This document shows positions 8,851-17,375 of a stretch of DNA of 46,417 nucleotides, piece by piece; the stretch's first letter is position 1; every line of letters begins with the position of its first letter. Position numbers and translations under genes: made by a program. The notes beneath the pieces were generated by a model. It ran no database searches and was not told the origin of the DNA. It was given only the letters and a program-made list of their open reading frames with translations. Source of the DNA: an uncultured Oscillospiraceae bacterium (GTDB lineage: Bacteria; Bacillota; Clostridia; Oscillospirales; Ruminococcaceae). The stretch spans positions 1 through 46,417 of the forward strand of contig CASEAH010000068.1 of assembly GCA_949285935.1 (NCBI GenBank), given 5' to 3'.

Positions 8851-9702
8851 TCAGGGGGCTGCCTCCTCCTGACCGCCAAACTGAGTGATAACCAGAACGC
8901 TTTTGGCGCCGGTGATGTCCGCCGCGGGCTTGATGACGGCATACAGGGAAAGGCCGGTGCTTTCGCTGCCGATCTCCTCGATCTCACCGATGACCAGACC
9001 CTTGGGCAGCAGCCCGCCGATGCCGGAGGTGACCACCGGGTCCCCCGCCGCGGCGCCGCTTTCCCGGGGCAGGAAGCCCATTTTGCAGCGGCCGTCCAGG
9101 GCCAGGGCCACGGTGCCGGTGACGATGCCGGTATCCAGGGTACGGCTGTCCACCGCGCCGATATCCACCGATACATCCAGGATGGTGCTCACCTTGGAAT
9201 AGTTTTCGCTGACCTCCTTGACGATGCCGATGAGGCCGTCAGGGGTTACCACCGGATCCCGTACCGACACCCCGTGGCGGGTGCCCACGTCGATGGTGAA
9301 GGAACCAAAGCGGTCGTCAGGGGAACGGCCCACCACGGTGGCAGGCTCAAAAACAAAGTCCTCGTTGCGCTCCTTGATCTCCAGGAATTCCCGCAGCTGT
9401 TCATTTTCATTGCGGTAGGCTTCGTAGTCCACCAGCATTTCGGTCAGGCGGCGGTTTTCCTCCCGCAGGGCATCGTTTTCCGCCTGCAGTTCCGGAGCGT
9501 GCAGGTACACGCCGAAATGCTCGTCCGCCCACCGGGAAACCGAAGCGGTAAACCCCTGGAAGGGGGTCATCACCATGCCCGTCAGGCTGGTGACAAAGGG
9601 CATCAGCCCGCCGGTGTAGATGGACCGGAGCAAAAAGGCGAAGAGCAGGGCAAAAACCGTCAGAAGAATCCTGAACCGGGTGCTCTGGAAAAAATCTTTC
9701 AT
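8851..9702 (-). CDS. mreC: rod shape-determining protein MreC
   Basis: Extracytoplasmic scaffold of the elongasome that contacts PBP2. The 283-residue product has an N-terminal membrane anchor (about 10-27, RILLTVFALLFAFLLRSI) and a coiled coil (about 70-110, rich in ENDALREENRRL and NENEQLREFL). The C-terminal double beta-barrel follows (VVGRSPDDRFGSFTIDVG, VVTPDGLIGIV). Length and order are typical. The ATG at 9702 has GAGGAGA upstream. It lies 41 bp after mreB in the same transcript. Confidence 0.96.
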   Translation of the reverse strand: MKDFFQSTRFRILLTVFALLFAFLLRSIYTGGLMPFVTSLTGMVMTPFQGFTASVSRWADEHFGVYLHAPELQAENDALREENRRLTEMLVDYEAYRNENEQLREFLEIKERNEDFVFEPATVVGRSPDDRFGSFTIDVGTRHGVSVRDPVVTPDGLIGIVKEVSENYSKVSTILDVSVDIGAVDSRTLDTGIVTGTVALALDGRCKMGFLPRESGAAAGDPVVTSGIGGLLPKGLVIGEIEEIGSESTGLSLYAVIKPAADITGAKSVLVITQFGGQEEAAP

Positions 9703-9743
9703 GGGTATTCCGTCTCCTCAGGGGGTGATGGGGCTGAGCGCCT

Positions 9744-10766
9744 TCACCGGCGGCTCTCGAAGAGGGCGGACTTGTGGAGGGTGGGGGACTCCAGGATCTT
9801 GCCGGTGCCCAGGGCCACGCAGTCCAGCGGGTCCTCCGCCACATGGACGGGCATCCCCGTTTCGATGGAGATCAGTTCGGCCAGGCCCTTGAGGAGAGCG
9901 CCGCCGCCGGTGAGGGTGATGCCCCGGTCAATGATGTCGGCGGCCAGCTCGGGAGGCGTCCGCTCCAGGGTCACCCGGACGGCGTCCAGAATCACCAGGA
10001 TGGAATCGGCCAGAGCCTCCCGGATCTCCTTGGGGGTCAGGAAAATATTCTTGGGGAAGCCGTCCACCAGGTTGCGGCCCTTGACCTCCACCGTCTCCTC
10101 GTTTTCGTAAGGGTAGGCGGAGCCGATGCAGATCTTGATGTTTTCGGCGGTACGCTCGCCGATGAGCAGATTATATTTCTTCTTGACATAGGCAATAATG
10201 GACCGGTCAAATTCATCGCCGGCCATCCGGACGCTTTTGGCGGCCACAATGCCGCCCATGGAGATGACCGCCACCTCGCTGGTGCCGCCGCCGATGTCCA
10301 CCACCATGCTGCCGATGGGTTCTTCCACCGGCAGCCCGGCGCCGATGGCCGCGGCCATGGGCTCTTCCACGATGGCTACCTGTTTGGCGCCCGCCCGCTC
10401 GGCGGCCTCCCGCACCGCCCGTTTTTCCACGGCGGTGACGCCCGAGGGGATGCAGACCACCACCCGGGGCTTGGAGAAGGGAGATTTGCCCAGCACCTTC
10501 TGGATAAACAGCTGCAGCATGCTGGCGGTAATGTCAAAATCGGCGATGACGCCGTCCTTCAGGGGGCGGATGGCCACGATGGAGCCGGGGGTACGGCCAA
10601 TGACGTCCTTGGCCTCCTGGCCCACAAACTTGACGGTATCGGTGCGGATATCCACCGCCACCACCGAGGGCTCCCGCATAATAATGCCTTTATCCCGCAT
10701 GTAGATCAGGGTATTGGCGGTACCCAGGTCGATGCCAATATCCTTGGTTCCCATTCCAAACATCAT
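9744..10766 (-). CDS. mreB: actin-like cell-shape protein MreB
   Basis: Bacterial actin homologue that forms membrane-associated filaments guiding cell-wall synthesis. The 340-residue product has phosphate 1 [13 protein letters not shown], phosphate 2 [15 protein letters not shown] and the adenosine loop [10 protein letters not shown], all intact. ATG at 10766 is preferred because GGAG lies 6 nt upstream; a TTG one codon earlier is in frame but not needed. It is the first gene of the mreB-mreC-mreD-mrdA-minD-mgsA string and has a consensus promoter 150 bp upstream. Confidence 0.98.
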   Translation of the reverse strand: MMFGMGTKDIGIDLGTANTLIYMRDKGIIMREPSVVAVDIRTDTVKFVGQEAKDVIGRTPGSIVAIRPLKDGVIADFDITASMLQLFIQKVLGKSPFSKPRVVVCIPSGVTAVEKRAVREAAERAGAKQVAIVEEPMAAAIGAGLPVEEPIGSMVVDIGGGTSEVAVISMGGIVAAKSVRMAGDEFDRSIIAYVKKKYNLLIGERTAENIKICIGSAYPYENEETVEVKGRNLVDGFPKNIFLTPKEIREALADSILVILDAVRVTLERTPPELAADIIDRGITLTGGGALLKGLAELISIETGMPVHVAEDPLDCVALGTGKILESPTLHKSALFESRR

Positions 10767-10912
10767 CAAAAGCTCCTATCCGCCGTCCAACGGCCTTTGA
10801 ATATTCCGCAAAAGCGGGGCGAATCCCCTGGGGACGGGCCGGCTCTCCCGGGAAGGGCTTTCCGGCTGCCTTCTTCCGCCGCGGCAGGGGCGCAAAAAAC
10901 CATTATGCGGTT

Positions 10913-10941
10913 ATTATACCCCATTTTTCCTTCTTCCACAA
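10913..10941 (-). promoter_or_regulatory. SigA promoter of the mre operon
   Basis: Minus strand TTGTGG (10941-10936), exactly 17 nt, TATAAT (10918-10913). Its -35 directly abuts the T-run of the maf terminator, leaving an mreB leader of about 140 nt. Confidence 0.85.
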
Positions 10942-10942
10942 G

Positions 10943-10972
10943 AAAAAGGAGGGAGTCCCGCCCTCCTTTTTT
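10943..10972 (-). terminator. terminator after maf
   Basis: GGAGGGCGGGACTCCCTCC hairpin with A-run before and T-run after, 10 bp downstream of the maf stop. The symmetry would let it work on either strand. Confidence 0.85.
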
Positions 10973-10981
10973 GTTTCAATA

Positions 10982-11557
10982 TTATGAATTTTTTCCCGGC
11001 AGCAGGCCCATCTCCCGCAGGGCCCGCCACACCTCTGCCACCGGGAAGCCCATGACGTTGAAATAATCCCCCTGGATGCCCCGCACCAGCAGGGAGCCCT
11101 GCCCCTGGATGCCGTAGGCCCCGGCCTTGTCCATGGGCTCGCCGGTGGCGGCATACCAGGCGATTTCCTCCCGGGTCAGGGGGTAAAAAGCCACCCGGGT
11201 GGCACAGTGAAAGACCCGCTGTCCGCCGGGGGCCAGAATAGCCACCCCGGTAAAGACGGTATGCTCCTGCCCCGAAAGGTCCCGGAGCATTTCCTCCGCC
11301 TCCCCTTTGTCCCGGGGCTTGCCCAGGATGCGGTCTCCCAGAGCCACCACCGTATCCGATCCGATGACGGCGGCCTGGGGATGGAGCGCCCGCACCGCCT
11401 CTGCCTTGCGCAGGGCCAGCTCCTCCACCGCCCGGTGGGGAGGCGTTCCGGGGGCCAGGGTCTCGTCGGCGTCCGAGGCAGCCACGGTGAAATCTGTGGT
11501 GATTACTGAAAGCAGTTCCCTGCGGCGGGGGGAACCGGAAGCAAGGATCAGTTCCAT
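10982..11557 (-). CDS. maf: Maf-family nucleotide pyrophosphatase
   Basis: House-cleaning hydrolase that removes non-canonical or excess nucleoside triphosphates; Maf overexpression blocks septation in Bacillus. The 191-residue product starts MELILASGSPRRRELL, the family signature, and has the catalytic-site blocks SDTVVAL and KAGAYGIQG. The GDYFNVMGFP segment is the classic C-terminal motif. The ATG at 11557 has GGGAGGG upstream. It lies 14 bp after dut, so the two dNTP-sanitation genes are co-transcribed, just ahead of the mre operon as in many Firmicutes. Confidence 0.95.
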   Translation of the reverse strand: MELILASGSPRRRELLSVITTDFTVAASDADETLAPGTPPHRAVEELALRKAEAVRALHPQAAVIGSDTVVALGDRILGKPRDKGEAEEMLRDLSGQEHTVFTGVAILAPGGQRVFHCATRVAFYPLTREEIAWYAATGEPMDKAGAYGIQGQGSLLVRGIQGDYFNVMGFPVAEVWRALREMGLLPGKNS

Positions 11558-11571
11558 CTTTCCGCCCTCCC

Positions 11572-12012
11572 TCAGCAGCGGCCGGTAGAGCCGAAGCCCC
11601 CCGTGCCCCGCTGGGTCTCGTCCAGTTCCTCCTGCAGCTCCACCGGCGGAGTCAGCACCGGCACCACCAGCATCTGGGCGATCCGCTCCCCCGGCTGTAC
11701 GGTGTAGCCTTCCTCCAGCTGGCAGGTGAGCCCCACCGAGATCTCTCCCCGGTAGTCGCTGTCGATGACCCCCACGGCGTTGGCGGGAACCACCCCGTGG
11801 CGGAAGCCCAGGCCGCTGCGGCCAAAGACCAGCGCCACAGTCCCCGATTCCAGCGCCACCGCCACCCCAGTGGGGATGACGGTGATCTTCCCCCGGGAAA
11901 CCTCCGCCGGCTCTGCGATAGCGGCGGAAAGATCATAACCGGCGCTGCCGTCGGTGGCCCGGCAGGGGGCCTTGGCGTTCTCCCGGAGGAGCTTGACTTT
12001 CAGCTTGTCCAT
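11572..12012 (-). CDS. dut: deoxyuridine 5'-triphosphate nucleotidohydrolase
   Basis: Hydrolyses dUTP to dUMP, keeping uracil out of DNA and feeding thymidylate synthesis. The 146-residue trimeric-type dUTPase has all five motifs: DGSAGYDL (I), GRSGLG (II), GVIDSDYRGEI (III), ERIAQMLV (IV) and RGTGGFGSTG (V). ATG at 12012 is the start, with GAGGTG 8 nt before it. The frame stays open upstream to 12348 through the tandem repeat, but that extension is an artefact of repeat composition. Confidence 0.97.
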   Translation of the reverse strand: MDKLKVKLLRENAKAPCRATDGSAGYDLSAAIAEPAEVSRGKITVIPTGVAVALESGTVALVFGRSGLGFRHGVVPANAVGVIDSDYRGEISVGLTCQLEEGYTVQPGERIAQMLVVPVLTPPVELQEELDETQRGTGGFGSTGRC

Positions 12013-12080
12013 GATAAAAGCACCTCGTTTGTATGTCTTGGATGGTATGCCGCCCTGCTCAGGATGGCCGGGCTTCCCGG

Positions 12081-12390
12081 CCCCGGCCTTTGAGGGGACG
12101 ATCCCGGGGATTTTCCCTAAAATCCGGGAATGCTGTGGCAAATTTTCCCGGTAGTTCTCGTGGAATGTATCAAAGAGATACAGCCCCGGCCTTTGAGGGG
12201 ACGATCCCCGGAATTTTTGCCCCAATCCGGAAATTCCGCGGTAAATTTTCCTGGTGGTTCTTGTGGAATGCATCAAAAAGATACGACCCCGGCCTTTAAG
12301 GGAACGACCCCCGGGACTTTCCCCCAATTTGGGGATGCCCGCCGGCAAATTTCTCCGGTAGTTCTCGTGAAATGTATCAAGGGGATACGC
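12081..12390. repeat. three tandem 103-bp units upstream of dut
   Basis: Units begin at 12081, 12184 and 12287, each opening with CCCCGGCCTTTRAGGG and closing with a block like TGGAATGTATCAAAGAGATA. Unit length is fixed at 103 bp while bases differ at about one in six positions. They fill the gap between the NusG-domain gene and dut and lie in the likely 5' leader of dut. Confidence 0.9.
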
Positions 12391-12412
12391 CCGGGCGCCC
12401 TGTCCCAGCCTG

Positions 12413-12769
12413 TCAGGACTGAGCGGAGACGGTCAGGATCACCTTGTTGGGCAGGCAGGTGGCGATATCCCCGTCCTTCCGGAGAAAACCGGTGTTGACG
12501 CAGATCTTGTCGGGGCAGTCGGAGTGGAGGAAGCGGATGGCGTGGTCCTTGATCTGGAAGGTAATGTCCTTTCCGGTCTTGTCCAGAATGGAGAATTCCT
12601 GGTCCTCCGCTCCCTGGAGATCCACTGTCAGCACCTCCTGGTTATCCAAAGTGACGGTGGCCACGACGGCGCCGTCCCTGTCGGGCCGCAGCAGGCTTCC
12701 GGCGCAGAACAGCGCCCCCACAATCAGTACCGTCCAAAGCAGCTGACGGATATTGGTTTCCTTGTTCAT
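12413..12769 (-). CDS. NusG domain II-containing membrane-anchored protein
   Basis: 118 residues with one N-terminal hydrophobic anchor (about 9-27, LLWTVLIVGALFCAGSL), then a small beta-rich domain matching the NusG_II family (VATVTLDNQEVLTVDL, HSDCPDKICVNTGFL, LPNKVILTV). The two cysteines in CPDKIC are typical of this family. Function is not established; homologues often sit beside RnfG/ApbE or small transporter genes. Here its ATG overlaps the stop of the amylase gene (ATGA), so translation is probably coupled to that gene. An atypical partner for this family. Confidence 0.85.
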   Translation of the reverse strand: MNKETNIRQLLWTVLIVGALFCAGSLLRPDRDGAVVATVTLDNQEVLTVDLQGAEDQEFSILDKTGKDITFQIKDHAIRFLHSDCPDKICVNTGFLRKDGDIATCLPNKVILTVSAQS

Positions 12770-14673
12770 CGGGTGGATCTCCTTCCTTGCTGTCCGTTTT
12801 GACCATAAGTCGGGCCTTCCAGCAGCAGCACCGCCGCCGACCGGGGGCAGAGGCGGACACCGTCCTCCACCCCGCCGGCAGAGAGCAGCAGCCGGGCGTT
12901 TTGCAGTTCCCTGGGCTCCCAGGGGATCTCCCGGGTATCGCTCCCCCGGTTGACGCAGATCAGCAGCCGGTCCTCTCCCAAGCGGCGCAGATAGGTGCAG
13001 GTGTCCCGGTCAAAGGCAACGGGAACAAATTCCCCCTGCCGCAGGGCGGGGCTGTTGCGGCGCAGCCGCCCCAGGATCCGGAAAAACTCCACCAGCCCCT
13101 GGTCCTCCCGGCCCCAGGGGTAGGTCCCCCGGTTGAAGGGGTCGGCATAGCCCACCAGCCCGGCCTCGTCCCCGTAGTAGAGGCAGGGACATCCGGGAAG
13201 GGTGTACTGGATCACCGAGGCCAGCAGGAACAGCTGACGCCCGGCGTAGTAGGTGTTGGCATCCAGGGTGTTGTGCTCCCGCTGCCAGTCCCGGTCATGG
13301 CCCGCCATATCCGGGGCCGCCAGGGCGGTAATGGCCCGGGGCACATCGTGGGTGGACAGGAAATTCATCAGTACGCCCACCACCTGGGGAGGATAATTTT
13401 CCAGCAGGTCCATGACGGCGTTTTCCAGCTCCCGGCCGCCGCCCTCCCGGACAAAACGCAGGATGGCGGTGCGCCAGGGATAGTTCATGACGCTGTCCAG
13501 CTCTTCTCCCATCAGGTACTGCCGCTGTTCCCCGCCGCTGTATTTGGTGGAAGCGTCCTCCCAAACCTCCCCCAGCAGGAGGTTTTCCTCTCCCTCCGCC
13601 TTTACCGCCCGGCGCAGGTCCCGGATGAACCGGTCAGGCAGCTCGTCGGCCACATCCAGGCGGAAGCCGGCGGCACCCGCCCGGAGCCAGGAGCGCACCA
13701 CCCCCTGGGGCCCGCAGATAAATTCCTGGTATTCCGGGCATTCCTCGTTGACGTTGGGCAGCGTCTCAAACCCCCACCAGCTTTGATAGCGGTCGGGCCA
13801 CCGGTCCCAGAGAAACCAGTCATGCCAGGGGCTGTGGGGGTCCCGGTAAGCGCCGCCGGACCCGTACCGGCCCTCCTTGTTGAAATAGACGCTGTCGCTG
13901 CCGGTGTGGTTAAAGACCCCGTCCAGCACCACCCGCATCCCCAGCGCCTCCGCCTGACGGCAAAGCTGCCGGAAGTCCTCTTCCGTCCCCAGCAGGGGAT
14001 CGATGTGCCGGTAGTCGGCGGTATTGTAGCGGTGGTTGGAGTGGGCCTCAAAAATGGGGTTGAGATAAAGCACCTCCACCCCCAGGGAGTGAAGGTAAGG
14101 CAGCTGCTGGGCAATGCCCTGCAGGTCGCCGCCGAAGTAATCATCACAGCGGAAAACCCCGTCCGGACCGGGGCGGTCGTCGGGGGCTTCTTTCCAGTCC
14201 CCGTGGAGCCTCCGGTCGGGGGGAACCCCCTCCTTGGCCTGGCCCGAACAGGCAAAACGGTCGGGAAAGATCTGATAAAAGACCGCCCCTTCCAGGGAAG
14301 CGGGGGTGGAAAATCCGGGACGGAAGACGGTAAGCTGCCACATCCGCCCGCTGTCCCGCAGGGCGGATGCGTCGTCATCCCGGCCCAGCCAAAAGGTCCC
14401 GTCGGCCCCAAAGCACCGGAAACGGTAAAAAAGCAATCCCGGCTCCCGGGGGGTGTACTCACAGGAAAAGATCCGCTCCCCGCCGGGGGCGGCTTCGGGG
14501 GTCATTTCCGCCTCCCAAAAGGGCTCCCCCTCCTTTCCGGGCAGGAACACGGCCAGCCGGGGCGGCCGGACGCAGTCCCGCAGGGGCAGGCAGAGGCGGA
14601 AGGTCACCGGGGTTCCGGCGGCCACGGCCCCGAAGGGATGTTTGTGAAAGGGGTTACGGCTGTTGTAGACCAC
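12766..14673 (-). CDS. GH13 alpha-amylase family glycosidase (neopullulanase/maltogenic type)
   Basis: Hydrolyses alpha-1,4 (possibly alpha-1,6) glucans; no signal peptide, so probably intracellular on maltodextrins or glycogen. The 635-residue product has an N-terminal CBM34-like beta domain (1-120), then the barrel with region I DGVFNHTG, region II GFRLDVADE (nucleophile Asp340), region III LGEVWED (acid Glu369) and region IV STHDVPR (Asp443). A C-terminal beta domain closes it. The spacing matches neopullulanase-like enzymes. GTG at 14673 (MVYNSRNPF) is preferred, with AAGGGTGG upstream; another GTG four codons earlier is possible. With glgP elsewhere in the window it fits glycogen/maltodextrin turnover. 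Confidence 0.9.
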   Translation of the reverse strand: MVYNSRNPFHKHPFGAVAAGTPVTFRLCLPLRDCVRPPRLAVFLPGKEGEPFWEAEMTPEAAPGGERIFSCEYTPREPGLLFYRFRCFGADGTFWLGRDDDASALRDSGRMWQLTVFRPGFSTPASLEGAVFYQIFPDRFACSGQAKEGVPPDRRLHGDWKEAPDDRPGPDGVFRCDDYFGGDLQGIAQQLPYLHSLGVEVLYLNPIFEAHSNHRYNTADYRHIDPLLGTEEDFRQLCRQAEALGMRVVLDGVFNHTGSDSVYFNKEGRYGSGGAYRDPHSPWHDWFLWDRWPDRYQSWWGFETLPNVNEECPEYQEFICGPQGVVRSWLRAGAAGFRLDVADELPDRFIRDLRRAVKAEGEENLLLGEVWEDASTKYSGGEQRQYLMGEELDSVMNYPWRTAILRFVREGGGRELENAVMDLLENYPPQVVGVLMNFLSTHDVPRAITALAAPDMAGHDRDWQREHNTLDANTYYAGRQLFLLASVIQYTLPGCPCLYYGDEAGLVGYADPFNRGTYPWGREDQGLVEFFRILGRLRRNSPALRQGEFVPVAFDRDTCTYLRRLGEDRLLICVNRGSDTREIPWEPRELQNARLLLSAGGVEDGVRLCPRSAAVLLLEGPTYGQNGQQGRRSTR

Positions 14674-14689
14674 AGATGATCCCACCCTT

Positions 14690-14726
14690 AAAAAACATGG
14701 CGGAGCCGCCCCGGAGGGCGGCGTCC
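14690..14726 (-). terminator. terminator-like hairpin after the cyclophilin lipoprotein gene
   Basis: Minus strand GGA-c-GCCGCCC pairs with GGGCGGC-TCC (bulged C), followed 6 nt later by TTTTTT. It overlaps the leader of the amylase gene, so leaky termination could feed the downstream genes. Confidence 0.55.
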
Positions 14727-14728
14727 CG

Positions 14729-15661
14729 TTACTCTTCGATGGTAATGCTCTGGATGACCACGTCTTCCAGAGGTTTGCTGTCGCTTTCGTTCACCGGCAC
14801 CTGGGCGATGGCGTCCACCACGTCCATTCCCTCCACCACCTGGCCAAAGACGGTGTGCTTATAGTCCAGATGCGGGGTGCCGCCCACCTCCATATATTTG
14901 TCAAAGGCGGGTCCGTACTGGGCCTGCATCTTGTCAGAGACGCCGTTTTCCGAAAATTCGGCCAGCAGGTTGTTCAGTTCCCATACCATATATTCCCCGG
15001 CCTCCTGGGAAATACCGGCCTTTTCCTGCAGGCGCAGCTGCCGCTCCAGTTCGTTGTAGGCAAACTGCCAGAAAACACTTTCCCGGTCGGCTTCCTGAGG
15101 CTTCTGCCCGGACTGGACGATAAAGAACTGGCTTCCGTTGGAATCCACGCCGCTGTTGGCCATGGAAAGGGCGCCGCGGAAGTTGTGGAGATTGTCGGAA
15201 AATTCGTCGGCGAAGGGCGCACCGTCCTCAAAGACGCTTTCGCCGCCGGTGCCGTTGCCGTTGGGGTCCCCGCCCTGGATCATAAAGTCGTTGATGACCC
15301 GGTGGAAGGTGAGACCGTCATAATAGCCGTTTTTGGCATGGGTGATAAAGTTTTCCACTGTTTTGGGGGCCTCGTCGGGGAAAAGGACCACCCGGATGTC
15401 CCCCATGGAGGTGTGGATGGTAGCCATGGGCCCCTCATAGTCCTCCCGGAACTGGAGCAGATCCACAGGATCCCGGCGGGAATCCAGATCCTCCAGGGCT
15501 GTGACGTCCACGGCGTCATCGGGGCGGACGGGAGACTGGGACTGGCTCTGGGAAGAGGCGCCGGAGGACTCCTGGGAAGAAGAGCTGCCGGAGCCGGCGG
15601 AACCGCAGGCGGCCAGCAGGCAGAGAGCCAGGGCAGCGGCGGCGATTTTTTGAATTTTCAT
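14729..15661 (-). CDS. secreted cyclophilin-type peptidyl-prolyl isomerase lipoprotein
   Basis: Prolyl isomerase expected to help fold exported proteins outside the membrane. The 310-residue product has a lipoprotein signal ([19 protein letters not shown], lipidated Cys19), then a Ser/Gln-rich linker (about 20-50) and a cyclophilin domain from about 85. Its active-site blocks are [22 protein letters not shown] and SQFFIV. An insertion of about 60 residues (EADRESVF to EVGGTPHLD) interrupts the fold before [15 protein letters not shown] at 15661 is supported by GGAGG upstream. A clear promoter lies at 15733-15761. The cytoplasmic paralogue at 27343 lacks the signal and linker and has a shorter insertion. 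Confidence 0.93.
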   Translation of the reverse strand: MKIQKIAAAALALCLLAACGSAGSGSSSSQESSGASSQSQSQSPVRPDDAVDVTALEDLDSRRDPVDLLQFREDYEGPMATIHTSMGDIRVVLFPDEAPKTVENFITHAKNGYYDGLTFHRVINDFMIQGGDPNGNGTGGESVFEDGAPFADEFSDNLHNFRGALSMANSGVDSNGSQFFIVQSGQKPQEADRESVFWQFAYNELERQLRLQEKAGISQEAGEYMVWELNNLLAEFSENGVSDKMQAQYGPAFDKYMEVGGTPHLDYKHTVFGQVVEGMDVVDAIAQVPVNESDSKPLEDVVIQSITIEE

Positions 15662-15732
15662 CTTGAACGTTCCTCCAAAATCTGGTAAAATACAGTTCCG
15701 GCATCTTTGGAGCCGGAAGGGAATACGTTGGT

Positions 15733-15761
15733 AGTATACCAAATTCCCCGTCAAATAACAA
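15733..15761 (-). promoter_or_regulatory. promoter of the cyclophilin lipoprotein gene
   Basis: Minus strand TTGTTA (15761-15756), 17-nt spacer, extended -10 TGGTATACT with TATACT at 15738-15733. Confidence 0.75.
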
Positions 15762-15874
15762 GGACGCTTCCCGTATCATAGCATCTGTCCGGGGCAGGAT
15801 AAAGGAGAAGGCTGTAAACAGGCTGTGACTTTTTTCCCCGGCAGGTGAAGAAGTCATGAAATTTTTTGTCTGTG

Positions 15875-15903
15875 TTGACTTGGGACACAGTTCCGGGTAA
15901 GAT
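15875..15903 (+). promoter_or_regulatory. promoter of the DUF1292 gene
   Basis: TTGACT, 17-nt spacer, TAAGAT; about 70 bp ahead of the start codon and divergent from the lipoprotein promoter. Confidence 0.75.
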
Positions 15904-15978
15904 AAAGAGGAACGGATGCTCGTCCCATTGGCAGCCACACCATAACGACCGGCGCCCGGCGCCGCAGGAGGGATCATC

Positions 15979-16305
15979 ATGGACAACGAGAACGCTTTGG
16001 AAAAGGACGTTATCAGCCTTCTGGACGAGGAGGGCAAGGAGCATGAATTTGAGATCGCCGACGCCGTGGAGATGGACGGACAGGAGTATATGGCCCTGAT
16101 CCCCCTCTACGACCATCCGGAGGACAGCCTGGAGGACAGCGGCGAGCTGGTGATCCTGCGGGTATCCGAGGATCTGGACGAGGACGGCGACCAGTTCCTG
16201 GAAGCCATTGAGGACGAGGAAGAGTACGACCGGGTAGCCGAGCTGTTTATGGGCCGCCTGGAGGAGTACTTCGACTTCGAAGAAGAAGACGAAGAGGAAG
16301 ACTGA
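15979..16305 (+). CDS. DUF1292 (YrzB-like) acidic protein
   Basis: 108-residue, strongly acidic cytoplasmic protein of the DUF1292 family, whose molecular function is unknown. The core MDGQEYMALIPL and ELVILRVSED is the conserved part; the C-terminus ends in a Glu/Asp run (EYFDFEEEDEEED). In many Firmicutes it sits beside yrrK/ruvX and ureB-like genes, but here it is alone. The start ATG at 15979 follows GCAGGAGGG at proper spacing. Its own promoter lies at 15875-15903. Confidence 0.9.
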   Translation: MDNENALEKDVISLLDEEGKEHEFEIADAVEMDGQEYMALIPLYDHPEDSLEDSGELVILRVSEDLDEDGDQFLEAIEDEEEYDRVAELFMGRLEEYFDFEEEDEEED

Positions 16306-16521
16306 TCCGTACAGACAGTTACCCTGCTGTGTGCGTGATTGCCGCTTTATATAATCCAACACTTTTTTAACGGGAACGGAATCTCCAGAGGACGGATTGC
16401 AGACCTCCCGGCTCCGGCCGGACGAAGGGAGCAGGAACTCCCGGGACGTGCCCACCTGTCGTAAAGACGGGTTTTATCTGGCGGTGTAACGGCATTGGCG
16501 GGGTTTCTTTTGCAGACAAAC

Positions 16522-16555
16522 GGGCCGGAGCGGAAAGCTCCGGCCCTCGGTTTAT
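16522..16555 (+). terminator. strong hairpin downstream of DUF1292
   Basis: Perfect 10-bp stem GGGCCGGAGC/GCTCCGGCCC around a GGAAA loop, followed by TCGGTTTAT. It lies 216 bp after the stop codon and the T-run is weak, so termination is likely but not certain. Confidence 0.55.
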
Positions 16556-16686
16556 CTCCCAGTCTGCCATCTTCCGCTCCGGGACTGCAAAAGGTCCCCG
16601 CGCCAGTGTTCCGCAGGGACCGGCAGATGGAGGGCTGGGCGTTGGCGGGAATACGGGGAGCCGCTGCCGGCGTCATACCGGCTCAT

Positions 16687-17115
16687 CTCCCCTTTCCCAT
16701 GGAGCCGCAGGAAAGCGTTTGGGATTGGAACATGATTTTGTCCTAAGGCCCTTCCCAGCCCTCCGCCTCAGGAAAGCCGCTGTTTTCCGGCAGATCCATT
16801 TTACCGGCACGGTGCCCGGGGGCGGGGGAACCGGCGGCTGCAGGCCTGAGGTCGTTTGGGAGAGCGGGCGGAGGAACTCTGCCGCCGGCGTTTATACAAG
16901 CTGAATCTCCCTTTCGTCCGGAGCCGCAGGAAAGCATTGGGGATTGGAACATGATTTTGTCCCCAGGCTTTTCCCGGCCCTCCGCCTCAGGAAAGCCGCT
17001 GCTTTCCGGCAGATCATTTTGCCGGCACGTCGCCCGGGGGCGGGAGAACCGGCGGCTGCAGGCTGGGGCGTGAGAACAGAAATCAAATCTTGGGCGGAGG
17101 CATTTACACAGGCCC
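16687..17115. repeat. two tandem copies of a 219-bp unit, DUF1292-tcdA gap
   Basis: Anchors GGAGCCGCAGGAAAGC at 16701 and 16920, GATTGGAACATGATTTTGTCC, CCTCCGCCTCAGGAAAGCCG and ACCGGCGGCTGCAGGC recur at a 219-bp offset. A shorter echo (TCTTTTGCAGACAAACGG near 16506) resembles sequence near 17122, suggesting a third decayed copy. No conserved reading frame. The whole gap from 16306 to 17375 holds no gene that I can support. Confidence 0.85.
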
Positions 17116-17375
17116 AGCCGCTCCTTTTGCGGGCAGACGGACGGAGAACCGGCAAGGGCCGCCTACCCATCTGGCAGGCTGCCTTTTCCAAAGCATGTGT
17201 ACTGCACCCCCACAGGAAGCTGTAAGGGGCCCAGACCATCTGGCGAGCCCATCCCCTAAACTGTGGCGAGACAGTCGGATACTCATTTCAAAATCCAAAG
17301 CGTGGAGATACCCAGGCGGGAATGAGGGCCCGGCCTGTGCAGCGGAAATTATCCCCAAAGAAGGGAGAAAAAACC

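Noticed and set aside
8416-10110. 564-codon plus-strand open frame across the mre repeats and mreC
   Set aside because: Joins repeat sequence to the antisense of mreC; no independent support.
12013-12348. N-terminal extension of dut
   Set aside because: Frame is open only because of the tandem repeat; the ATG at 12012 has the ribosome site and matches usual dUTPase length.
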